The translations under genes were made by a program, and so were the position numbers. A DNA stretch of 8,111 bases, taken from NCBI GenBank assembly GCA_034435395.1, contig DAOTXK010000288.1, positions 1-8,111 of the forward strand. The letters are read 5' to 3'. Under the pieces are notes generated by a model. It ran no database searches and had not been told where the DNA came from. It saw only the letters and a list, made by a program, of their open reading frames with translations. Positions 1 to 5,895 of this stretch are shown here, one piece after another; the stretch's first letter is position 1; each line of letters begins with the position of its first letter. The DNA is from DAOTXK01 sp034435395 (lineage in GTDB: Bacteria; Chloroflexota; Anaerolineae; Aggregatilineales; Ch27).

Positions 1-98
1 AGGCTGGGTCCTGCGCGGCAGGGCCTCCGAACCGTGTCAGGACCGGAAGGTAGCAGCACTAAGGAGTATACCCTGGGTGCCGCAGGGGTGCCTGGCCT
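1..98 (+). ncRNA. ffs: Bacterial signal recognition particle RNA (small 4.5S type), 5' end possibly clipped
   Basis: This RNA pairs with the Ffh protein to target nascent membrane and secreted proteins to the translocon. The apical domain is unmistakable: a GGAA tetraloop at 45-48 is closed by CC/GG, with GTGTCAGGACC before it and GGTAGCAGCAC after it, which is the conserved Ffh-binding internal loop (compare CAGG/AGCAG in E. coli 4.5S RNA). The outer arms also pair: 1-20 is largely complementary to about 78-98, where CCTGCGCGGCA faces TGCCGCAGG and AGGC faces GCCT. That gives the single long hairpin of a small-type SRP RNA without an Alu domain. Pairing runs right up to base 1, so the true 5' end may lie a few bases outside the window. 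The gene does not code for protein; a reading frame over it is spurious. Confidence 0.93.
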
Positions 99-131
99 GA
101 GCCACTCGCGCACAACCGCCCCCGCTCACGA

Positions 132-154
132 CCGGGCGCGCCGGTAGCGCCCGG
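132..154 (+). terminator. GC-rich hairpin downstream of SRP RNA (candidate terminator or leader structure)
   Basis: CCGGGCGC (132-139) and GCGCCCGG (147-154) form a perfect 8-bp stem around a 7-base loop. It lies 34 bases after the SRP RNA and just before the next gene's ribosome binding site. No T-run follows, so it is not a classical intrinsic terminator. The segment ACCGG (131-135) can pair instead with CCGGT (141-145), giving a competing smaller hairpin. It may end or slow SRP RNA transcription, or stabilise the SRP RNA 3' end; which of these is not shown by the sequence. Confidence 0.4.
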
Positions 155-170
155 CGCAGGTCTGGCGCGA

Positions 171-177
171 AAGGTGG
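171..177 (+). promoter_or_regulatory. Ribosome binding site for the GTG start at 182
   Basis: AAGGTGG lies 4 bases before the GTG at 182. No ATG occurs in frame near the predicted membrane anchor, so this site supports the GTG start. Confidence 0.55.
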
Positions 178-181
178 CCTT

Positions 182-1636
182 GTGGCCCTTGAGTCTCCGC
201 CCAACCACGCCCATCCCCCCCGTCTGCTGACCAATCGTCCTCCCCGTGCCGCCCCCACCGGGCTGATCCTGCTGGCGGTCATACTCGGCGCTTTTTTGCT
301 GGGCGGCGGCCTGTTCCTGCTGACCCAAAAAACGATCGCGGTGGACGTGGACGGCCAGGTGACCACCGTGCGGACCCACCAGGTCACCGTTGGCGCGGCG
401 CTGGACGAGCTGGGGCTGCGCCTGGCCCCGGAGGACGCCCTCAGCCCGGCCCGCGACGGCCCGCTGGAGGACGGGGCCGTGATCCGGGTGCGGCGGGCGC
501 AAAAGGTGTTGGTGGAGGCGGACGGGCGGGTGGTCGAATTGCAGACGCTGCAACGGGTGCCCCTGGCCCTGCTCTCCGAGGCCGGGGTGGCGCTGGGCCG
601 CTACGACGTGGTGGTGGTGGACGGCGTCATCGCCTGGGACCCCACCCAGTTGATCGACCATCCGCCGGCCTACGTGCGGGTGATCCGCGCCGCCTCGGTG
701 ATCGTTGACGACGACGGGGAGGTCTTCACCCTCTATACCACCGAGCCGACGGTGGGGCAGGCGCTGCACGCCGCCGGGTTGACGCTTTACCTGGCCGACG
801 CGATCACGCCGGAGGTCGGCGCGCCGGTCACGGATGGCCTGCAGGTGACCATCCGCCGCTCCGTCCCGGTGACCATCACGCTGGCGGGAGGCGCTGTCCG
901 CACCCGGACGCTGGCCGATACCGTGGGCGGAGCGCTGGCCGAGACCGGCCTGGCCCTGGTGGGCGAGGATTACAGCCTCCCGCCGCCGGAAGCGCCCCTG
1001 CCGCCGGACGGCCTGATCCGCCTGGTGCGGGTGGCGGAGGAAGTGACGGTCGAACGCCGCGAAATCCCCTACCAGACCATCTACCGCCCTGACGATACGA
1101 TGGAGCTGGACGAGTGGCGCGTCATCCGCGAGGGCCTGCCAGGGGTCGCCGAACGCCGCACGCGAATCCGCTACGAGGACGACGTGGAAGTCAGCCGGGT
1201 GGAGGAGCCGGTCCGGGTGGCCCAGCCCCCCCAGGACGAGATCGTGGCCTATGGGACGCGGGTCGTGATCCGGACCGTGCAGACGCCCGATGGCCCGCTG
1301 GACTACTGGCGGGTGATCCGGATGCTGGCCACCAGCTACAGCCCGGCCACCTCCGGCAAGCCGCCGGACTCGCCCACCTACGGCCTGGCCGGGACCGGCA
1401 TCCCGGTGGAAAAGGGCATCGTGGCGGTGGACCCGGACGTGATCCCGTACTTCACCGAGGTTTACGTGCCGGGCTACGGGCGGGGGCTGGCGGCGGACAG
1501 CGGCGGGGCGATCAACGGGCGGCGCATCGACCTGGGCTACAGCGACGACGACCTGGTGCTGTGGTACGGCTGGGTGGACGTGTACCTGCTGCCCCCCGTG
1601 CCCCCAGAAGGGGACATTCTGTACGTATTGCCGTGA
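182..1636 (+). CDS. Membrane-anchored DUF348 / G5 / 3D-domain cell-wall protein (YabE/RpfB-like)
   Basis: Probable extracytoplasmic peptidoglycan-acting protein of 484 residues. A short Pro/Arg-rich N-terminus is followed by one membrane segment (about residues 26-48, a signal anchor). Four DUF348-like units follow at roughly 50-105, 108-170, 172-226 and 228-284; each has a V-x-V/D-x-G core, a TVG-x-AL-type helix and an ending like IRV-x-RA, and the second is the most divergent. A G5 domain covers about 286-360, with the REGLPG and closing AYGTR signatures. The C-terminus (about 382-470) is a 3D domain with its conserved aspartates: VDPDVIPYFTEVYVPGYG (D417, D419), AADSGG (D439) and GRRIDLGY (D450). 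This order matches Firmicutes YabE; actinobacterial RpfB has DUF348-G5 with a different catalytic end. By family knowledge the 3D fold is a double-psi beta barrel related to MltA lytic transglycosylases, so wall cleavage or remodelling is the likely role. The start is GTG with AAGGTGG upstream. The gene is convergent with the next one. Confidence 0.92.
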   Translation: MALESPPNHAHPPRLLTNRPPRAAPTGLILLAVILGAFLLGGGLFLLTQKTIAVDVDGQVTTVRTHQVTVGAALDELGLRLAPEDALSPARDGPLEDGAVIRVRRAQKVLVEADGRVVELQTLQRVPLALLSEAGVALGRYDVVVVDGVIAWDPTQLIDHPPAYVRVIRAASVIVDDDGEVFTLYTTEPTVGQALHAAGLTLYLADAITPEVGAPVTDGLQVTIRRSVPVTITLAGGAVRTRTLADTVGGALAETGLALVGEDYSLPPPEAPLPPDGLIRLVRVAEEVTVERREIPYQTIYRPDDTMELDEWRVIREGLPGVAERRTRIRYEDDVEVSRVEEPVRVAQPPQDEIVAYGTRVVIRTVQTPDGPLDYWRVIRMLATSYSPATSGKPPDSPTYGLAGTGIPVEKGIVAVDPDVIPYFTEVYVPGYGRGLAADSGGAINGRRIDLGYSDDDLVLWYGWVDVYLLPPVPPEGDILYVLP

Positions 1637-1654
1637 GGACCGGCCTGGCCCCGA

Positions 1655-1668
1655 ATGCCAGATGGCAT
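1655..1668. terminator. Short palindrome between convergent genes
   Basis: ATGCCA-GA-TGGCAT is a perfect 6-bp inverted repeat (5 bp with a 4-base loop if folded as RNA). It lies 18 bases after the stop of the 3D-domain gene and 48 bases beyond the stop of the minus-strand gene. It has no T-run on either strand, so it is at best a weak bidirectional terminator. It is the only clear fold in this 80-base spacer. Confidence 0.25.
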
Positions 1669-1716
1669 GCTAAACCTTCTCTCCGCTGGCAGGGAAAGGG
1701 CGGGCCGATCCTCTGA

Positions 1717-2061
1717 TCAGGCGGGCGGCGGATCGTCCTCGTCCGCCGGGGAGACCTGGCCGTTGACGGTACGGTCGTCTTCGCCCGCCCCCAGCGGCGG
1801 CGCTTCCACCTCGCCCGCTTCCAGCAGCGTCATCGCCTCGGCGTAATATTGCTCCGGTGTCACGATCTCGATGGTGCCCAGAATCCCCATGCCCAGGCCC
1901 AACGCCCGCCCTGCCGACTCGCGGCACACCCAGACGGGGATGTCCGCGCTTTCCAGCAGGCCGGTGATGATGGCGGCCTCGGCCTCGCCAAAGGCCGTGG
2001 CGACCACGTACCAGTCCCGGTTATCCGGGCCGCGCCGGGTGACGCGCCTCTCTTCGGCCAT
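1717..2061 (-). CDS. DUF2007-family small protein (putative signal-transducing protein)
   Basis: A 114-residue cytoplasmic protein with no signal peptide or membrane helix. Residues about 17-83 fit the DUF2007 pattern: WYVVATAFGEAEAAIITGLLESADIPVWV (strand, helix, strand), then a glycine-rich loop at 54-62 and GTIEIVTPEQYYAEAMTLLEAG, in which a strand leads into a helix. The family is compact, ferredoxin-like, and often annotated as a prokaryotic signal-transducing protein; its biochemical role is not established. The last 30 residues are acidic and Pro-rich (GAGEDD, ADEDDPPPA) and probably disordered. The ATG at 2061-2059 has AAAGAGG at 2075-2069 on the same strand, about 7 bases upstream, which fixes the start. 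The gene stands alone on the minus strand, convergent with the wall protein gene and divergent from the PPC protein gene. Confidence 0.85.
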   Translation of the reverse strand: MAEERRVTRRGPDNRDWYVVATAFGEAEAAIITGLLESADIPVWVCRESAGRALGLGMGILGTIEIVTPEQYYAEAMTLLEAGEVEAPPLGAGEDDRTVNGQVSPADEDDPPPA

Positions 2062-2142
2062 AAGGGTACCTCTTTCGGCTCGGTTCGTCGCGGCATAACC
2101 TAACGGCAGGGCTGACGAACGGCGTTCCCCCGCCCCACCCCC

Positions 2143-2151
2143 AGTATAACA
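2143..2151 (-). promoter_or_regulatory. Extended -10 promoter of the DUF2007 gene
   Basis: On the minus strand the sequence reads TGT-TATACT: an extended -10 (TGn) directly before a near-consensus TATACT at 2148-2143. No good -35 is visible at the expected distance, as is usual for extended -10 promoters. It lies about 80 bases upstream of the ATG at 2061 in an otherwise GC-rich region, so a leader of about 75 bases is predicted. Confidence 0.5.
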
Positions 2152-2251
2152 CCAGGCCGCGCCGACGAGTCTGCGCTATCTCATCCGGCAGGCCCGGCGG
2201 CCTCCGGTGCATTTCATCGTGAGGGCCAGCCGGTGCGCAAGTCGTCGCTCC

Positions 2252-2355
2252 CGGAACACCCCCTATCCCTGGCCCTTCCCCCAGGACGGGGGAAGGGAGT
2301 CGGTGGGTGCAAAAGTCCCCTCTCTGCTTGCGGAGAGGGGAGCGAGGGGTGAGGT
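2252..2355. repeat. Twin-hairpin C/G-rich palindromic element, probably a dispersed repeat
   Basis: Two strong hairpins stand side by side in non-coding DNA. The first is CCCTTCCCCC (2273-2282), loop AGGAC, GGGGGAAGGG (2288-2297), a perfect 10-bp stem. The second is TCCCCTCTC (2316-2324) against GAGAGGGGA (2333-2341), a perfect 9-bp stem that extends inward to about 11 bp with one T.G pair. The flanks CCCCCTATCCCTGG and GCGAGGGGTGAGGT are like those of short C/G-rich palindromic elements scattered through many Chloroflexota and cyanobacterial genomes. That resemblance is from general knowledge; only one copy is in this window, so dispersal cannot be shown here. No transposase or coding signal is present. 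Confidence 0.5.
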
Positions 2356-2392
2356 AGAAGCCATTTTCAGACCGGGGCTTCTTCTTGCTCTT

Positions 2393-2449
2393 AAACTGAA
2401 ACGCCCCCGGCGTCCCCGCCCGGATTACCGCGCCGGGGGGTTCAGGTTT
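2393..2449. repeat. Long imperfect inverted repeat abutting the promoter of the PPC protein gene
   Basis: The left arm at 2393-2412 (AAACTGAAACGCCCCCGGCG) is nearly complementary to the right arm at 2431-2449 (CGCCGGGGGGTTCAGGTTT). They give about 18 pairs with two small bulges around an 18-base centre. The right arm ends in the first base of the TATAAT box at 2449. It sits where a regulator would block polymerase, so it could be an operator, or the end of the neighbouring repeat element. It lies upstream of the predicted transcript start, so it is unlikely to act in the downstream mRNA. Confidence 0.5.
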
Positions 2450-2454
2450 ATAAT
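2425..2454 (+). promoter_or_regulatory. Candidate sigma-A-type promoter of the PPC repeat protein gene
   Basis: A perfect -10 consensus TATAAT is at 2449-2454. A weak -35-like TTACCG is at 2425-2430 with 18-base spacing. The predicted start of transcription near 2461 gives a leader of about 57 bases before the ATG at 2518. The -10 match is strong; the -35 match is poor and lies in the centre of the inverted repeat. Confidence 0.5.
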
Positions 2455-2488
2455 ACCAGGGTAGGCCGGGAGGATGTTCGCGGCCCAA

Positions 2489-2510
2489 CACACCTATTAA
2501 GTGTGGGGGA
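2489..2510 (+). promoter_or_regulatory. Leader hairpin and ribosome binding site that decide the PPC gene start
   Basis: GGGGGA (2505-2510) lies 7 bases before the ATG at 2518. The alternative in-frame GTG at 2503 has no purine-rich site before it and sits inside a small hairpin (CACAC 2489-2493, loop CTATTAA, GTGTG 2501-2505). The ATG is therefore the better start; the hairpin touches the edge of the binding site and could modulate it. Confidence 0.45.
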
Positions 2511-2517
2511 TGAGGGA

Positions 2518-5500
2518 ATGAACGGTGGCTTGAGCAGGTTACTGGTAGCGATGCTGGTTGTCGGGCTGGTGGCGGGGGTCGGCGGCAGCGCCGTCCCGAT
2601 CGGCGCGGCCCCGCTGGGGGCGCTGGACGGCAGCTTCACCACGGCGCTGGCCCTGCGGCGGGCGGCGACCGGCGGCCCCTTTCGCCAGGCAGCGCAGGTG
2701 ATCCTCCTGATGCCGACGGAGAGCGGCGTGACGGAAAGCCCGGTGTCGCCCGCCATGGCCCCGGTCCACATCGTCGGCTGGCGGGACGCGGCCAGCCTGT
2801 TGTTTGTCCGGAGCGCCGACGGCGGCTACGAGATGATGAGTTATGATCCGACCAGCGGGGCCGGGCAACCCCTGACCGCCGGGCTGGACCTGGACTGGCG
2901 GTACGCCCTCGCCCCGGACCGGACCCGCGTGGTGAGCTGGCCGTATGTGCTGGAGGGCGCCGCGCCCTTCACCGATCTGCGGGTCTATGACGCGGCGACC
3001 ATGACCCTGCGCGGCGAATTCCCCATCCCGGCGGCGGGCCTGGCGGGGGCGGGCCTGGCGGGCTGGCACGCCGGCCGGGCGTACTTCTTCACCCAGACGC
3101 CGGGCGATGTTTTCCTGATGGTCGATCTGAACAGCGGCATGGTCAGCGGGCCGATTGACCTGCTGGCCCCGGGAGATGGCGACGAGTCCATCGCCGACGC
3201 CAGCCTGTCCACCACCTCCGGGCTGGCCCTGGTGGGCCGGATCAACCCCAAGAACCTGTCCGGCGTGTACACCGTCCCGCTGCAAATCCCCGATTACTGG
3301 CCGGTGACCACGCCGCAGGAGCCGCGCCCCTCGGCCCAGTCGCAGGCGCGGACCTTCAGCGCCGTCGATGAGGCGCAGCGGGTGCGGTGGAGCCACGACG
3401 GGGGGCGGGTGGCCATCGTGGCCGCGACGCCGGGGGAATTTGGCTTCAGCAGCATCTACCTGGCCGATCCGGCCTTTGCGGCGGCGACGGTGGCGGGCGG
3501 GCGGGCGGCTTTCGACTCCTGCGTCCTGTTCACGCCGGACGACCGCTGGCTGCTGTACGTGGGCGAGGCTGGCGACTCGCTGATGGCCCTCTCGCTGGCC
3601 GATCCGGGCGCGCCGCCCCAGCTGTTGGTCAGCGGCCCCCCGGCCCTCGACCTGTGCGAGGCGGCCTGGCAGCCTGCCACCGGCCAGACGATCAGCGGGG
3701 GGACGGGGGGAACCGGCGGCGTCACCCTGGGCGGCGGTGAGACGCCTGCCGCTGAACCTATCGCTGTCGGCGAGGTGGCCACCGGCCAGATCACCAACGA
3801 GACCTTCGCCGTGGACTACGCGATCGCGCTGGGGGCGGGCGAGGTCATCACGGTCTCCATGCTGCGGCGGGGCGGCGAACTGGACCCGCTGCTGATCATC
3901 TTTGACCCGGACGGGCGAGAACTGGCGCGCAACGACGACGCGGCGGTGCAGATCGGCGACACCTTCGTCAACGCCCAGATCGTGGACTTCACCGCCCCGG
4001 CAGATGGCACGTATACCATCCAGGCCACCCGTTTCCAGGGGCAGACCGGGCTGACGACGGGGATGTATGAGTTGCGGGTGGAAGCCGGGGGGAGGCCGGT
4101 GGCCCAGCCGCCAGCGGCCATCGCCGTCGGCGACACGGTGACCGGCCAGATCGCCGGGGATGTCCACGGGGTCGAATACCTGATCACGCTGGCCGCCGGA
4201 CAGTCGATCACGGTCACCATGCAGCGCCAGAGCGGCGACCTGGACCCCTACCTGAGCATCCGGGATGCGGTGGGCGGGCAGCTGGCCTACAACGACGATG
4301 CCGCCACGACCGTCGGTGGCGTTGGTCTTAACGCCCAGATCGCCGATTTTGTCGCGCCCTTCCAGGGCACGTACAGCATCCTGGCGACCCGTTACCTTCA
4401 GCAGGCGGGCACCACGACCGGCCAATATGTGCTCAGCGGGCCGCCGGGCCGGGGTGGGGGCGGCCTGCCGTCCGCTGTCCCGATCCGCGTAGGGGACAGC
4501 GTGATCGGCGAGATCACGGACGCGCGTTATGCCGTGGACTACGCGATCACCCTGCGGGCAGGCGAGGCCATCACCGTCACCATGGAGCGCCAGGGCGGCA
4601 GCCTGGACGCCTACCTGTCCATCCTGGACCCCAGCGGTCGGGAACTGGCCTTCAACGATGACGCTGCCGTGCAGGTGGGCATCTCCACCCTCAACGCCCA
4701 GATCGAGAACTTCACCGCCCCGGCGGACGGCACATACACCATCCGGGCCACCCGGCTGTTGGGGCAGGAGGGGGCCACCAGCGGGCAGTACCTGCTGCGG
4801 GTGACCGGCGCTTCTGGCCTGCGGCCCACGCCCATCCCGACCGTCACGCCGTTTGTCCTGCCGACGCCGGTGGGCGCGGCAACCACGGTGGTCAACGGCG
4901 TGGAAACCGGCCAGACCATCAGCGTCGGCCAGACGCGCACCGGCGAGATCCGGGGGGATGTTTACGCTGTCGAGTATGCCATCACCCTGCGGGCCGGGGA
5001 AACCATCGCCGTGACCATGCAGCAGCTCGACGGCAATCTGGATGCCGTCCTGGTCATCTGGGACCCCAACGATCAGGCAGCGGCGATCAACGATGACGCG
5101 CCCACCCAGATCGGCACCACAACCTACAACGCTCACATCACCAGCTATACCGCTCCTGTCGACGGGACGTATGACATCTGGGCGACGCGCTACCGGTTTG
5201 ACGAGGGCGACACCACCGGGCGCTTTGAGATCAGCGTCACGGTCGGCACGCCGTCAACCACCGTCAGCGGCGGGGCGGTTCGGCCCGGCGAGACCGTGAC
5301 CGGCTCGATCACCGCGGCGGTGTGGGCGGTGGACTACACCATCACGCTGCGGGCGGGCGAGACCATCACTGTCACCATGGAGCGGCTGGACGGCGACCTG
5401 GACCCCTACCTGATCATCATGGACAACTTCGGCAACGATCTGGTCTTCAACGACGACGCCGAAACCCAGGTTGGCGGCAGCTCCCTGAACGCCCAGATCG

Positions 5501-5631
5501 CGGGCTTCGTCGCGCCGGGGGATGGCACCTACGTCATCCGGGCGACGCGTTATTTCCAGGCGGGCGGCTCGTCCGCCGGGAGCTTCCAGGTGCGCGTGGA
5601 AGGCGGCGCTGCCCAGAGCAACCAGAAGTGA
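2518..5631 (+). CDS. Secreted TolB/WD40-like propeller protein with five tandem PPC domains
   Basis: About 1037 residues from the ATG chosen by its ribosome binding site (1042 if the GTG at 2503 were used). A signal peptide covers about residues 1-30 (SRLLVAMLVVGLVAGVGGSA, no lipobox), so secretion is expected. Residues about 80-390 carry propeller-like blades: VRWSHDGGRVAIV near 290 and VLFTPDDRWLLYV near 336 are TolB/WD40-type motifs. The only two cysteines, C335 and C380, fall here. After a Gly-rich linker come five bacterial pre-peptidase C-terminal (PPC, PF04151-like) beta-sandwich domains at about 413-524, 534-641, 653-765, 798-911 and 918-1031. Each repeats VDYAITL-x-AGE-x-ITVTM, LD-x-YL-x-I-x-D, a NDDA turn, NAQI-x-x-F-x-AP and DGTY-x-I-x-ATR. 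A Pro/Thr-rich linker (about 771-786) separates the third and fourth. No peptidase domain is visible, so this is not a protease precursor of the usual PPC kind. A structural, adhesive or ligand-sensing surface protein is the likely role; the ligand is unknown. Confidence 0.92.
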   Translation: MNGGLSRLLVAMLVVGLVAGVGGSAVPIGAAPLGALDGSFTTALALRRAATGGPFRQAAQVILLMPTESGVTESPVSPAMAPVHIVGWRDAASLLFVRSADGGYEMMSYDPTSGAGQPLTAGLDLDWRYALAPDRTRVVSWPYVLEGAAPFTDLRVYDAATMTLRGEFPIPAAGLAGAGLAGWHAGRAYFFTQTPGDVFLMVDLNSGMVSGPIDLLAPGDGDESIADASLSTTSGLALVGRINPKNLSGVYTVPLQIPDYWPVTTPQEPRPSAQSQARTFSAVDEAQRVRWSHDGGRVAIVAATPGEFGFSSIYLADPAFAAATVAGGRAAFDSCVLFTPDDRWLLYVGEAGDSLMALSLADPGAPPQLLVSGPPALDLCEAAWQPATGQTISGGTGGTGGVTLGGGETPAAEPIAVGEVATGQITNETFAVDYAIALGAGEVITVSMLRRGGELDPLLIIFDPDGRELARNDDAAVQIGDTFVNAQIVDFTAPADGTYTIQATRFQGQTGLTTGMYELRVEAGGRPVAQPPAAIAVGDTVTGQIAGDVHGVEYLITLAAGQSITVTMQRQSGDLDPYLSIRDAVGGQLAYNDDAATTVGGVGLNAQIADFVAPFQGTYSILATRYLQQAGTTTGQYVLSGPPGRGGGGLPSAVPIRVGDSVIGEITDARYAVDYAITLRAGEAITVTMERQGGSLDAYLSILDPSGRELAFNDDAAVQVGISTLNAQIENFTAPADGTYTIRATRLLGQEGATSGQYLLRVTGASGLRPTPIPTVTPFVLPTPVGAATTVVNGVETGQTISVGQTRTGEIRGDVYAVEYAITLRAGETIAVTMQQLDGNLDAVLVIWDPNDQAAAINDDAPTQIGTTTYNAHITSYTAPVDGTYDIWATRYRFDEGDTTGRFEISVTVGTPSTTVSGGAVRPGETVTGSITAAVWAVDYTITLRAGETITVTMERLDGDLDPYLIIMDNFGNDLVFNDDAETQVGGSSLNAQIAGFVAPGDGTYVIRATRYFQAGGSSAGSFQVRVEGGAAQSNQK
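3754..5610 (+). repeat. Five in-frame tandem PPC-domain repeats within the secreted protein gene
   Basis: Repeat units lie at about 3754-4089, 4117-4440, 4474-4812, 4909-5250 and 5269-5610. The codons for the NDD turn fall at 3931, 4291, 4654, 5089 and 5449, and those for the NAQI/NAHI motif at 3970, 4330, 4693, 5128 and 5488. Both series give steps of 360, 363, 435 and 360 bases. The string AACGCCCAGATCG is identical in units 1, 2, 3 and 5, while unit 4 has AACGCTCACATCA. The longer third step is the Pro/Thr linker. Duplication inside the gene is the simplest origin. Confidence 0.9.
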
Positions 5632-5647
5632 TCGCGCCCGTCGTCCC

Positions 5648-5664
5648 GCCAGCCGCTCGCTGGC
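5648..5664 (+). terminator. Hairpin just after the PPC protein gene
   Basis: GCCAGC (5648-5653), loop CGCTC, GCTGGC (5659-5664) is a perfect 6-bp stem 17 bases after the stop codon. No T-run follows, so terminator function is only a positional inference. Confidence 0.35.
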
Positions 5665-5709
5665 AGGCCAGGGGCATATCCCGTTCCGGCGGGGGCGGGG
5701 TAGCCGGGT

Positions 5710-5733
5710 GGGGACAGGGCATACCCTGTCCCC
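5710..5733. repeat. Perfect 10-bp palindrome in the spacer before the VWA-FHA gene
   Basis: GGGGACAGGG (5710-5719) and CCCTGTCCCC (5724-5733) pair perfectly around the 4-base loop CATA. There is no T-run, so it is not a standard intrinsic terminator. Its symmetry suits a transcript-end structure, a dimeric protein site, or a copy of a dispersed palindromic repeat like the one at 2252-2355, which shares its C/G-run style but not its sequence. Confidence 0.5.
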
Positions 5734-5823
5734 GCCGATGATGGCTGGCTCCCGTCTCCCCGGATGTCGTCCGACGATCATTATGTGGGACCAGCGGTGG
5801 ATGGATCGGGAGCCGTTGGCGGT

Positions 5824-5829
5824 TACAAT
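5824..5829 (+). promoter_or_regulatory. Possible -10 box upstream of the VWA-FHA gene
   Basis: TACAAT matches five of six -10 bases and lies in the most AT-rich part of this spacer, about 67 bases before the GTG at 5896. The -35 region (TGGATC at 5802-5807, 16-base spacing) is weak. This is the best promoter candidate in the spacer, but not a firm one. Confidence 0.3.
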
Positions 5830-5881
5830 TGAGGGGCGAACGATTCTCGGATAGATGCTGAGTGATTCCCTGGGCCAAGGG

Positions 5882-5889
5882 AGAGGTGG
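5882..5889 (+). promoter_or_regulatory. Ribosome binding site of the VWA-FHA gene
   Basis: AGAGGTGG lies 6 bases before the GTG at 5896 and is the strongest Shine-Dalgarno match in the window. Just upstream, TCCCT (5867-5871) can pair with AGGGA (5878-5882), a small hairpin touching the site's first base. Confidence 0.65.
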
Positions 5890-5895
5890 CGACCT

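Noticed and set aside
2207..2464. Short plus-strand frame through the twin-hairpin region
   Set aside because: Its bases are explained by inverted repeats, it has no ribosome binding site, and the product is Arg/Pro-rich without pattern.
2474..2500. Possible 8-codon leader peptide (MFAAQHTY) ahead of the PPC gene
   Set aside because: The purine run GGGAGG touches the ATG with no spacing, so initiation is unlikely, and the peptide has no attenuator-like residue run.
2539..5136. Very long open frame on the minus strand opposite the PPC protein gene
   Set aside because: Its translation is rich in Arg, Gly, His and Pro with no domain or signal pattern, and it mirrors the repeat gene. It is a by-product of high GC at third codon positions on the true strand.
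3754..5610. Regular repeats considered as a CRISPR or other non-coding array
   Set aside because: The units are about 360 bases, in frame and translate to clear PPC domains, so they are protein repeats.
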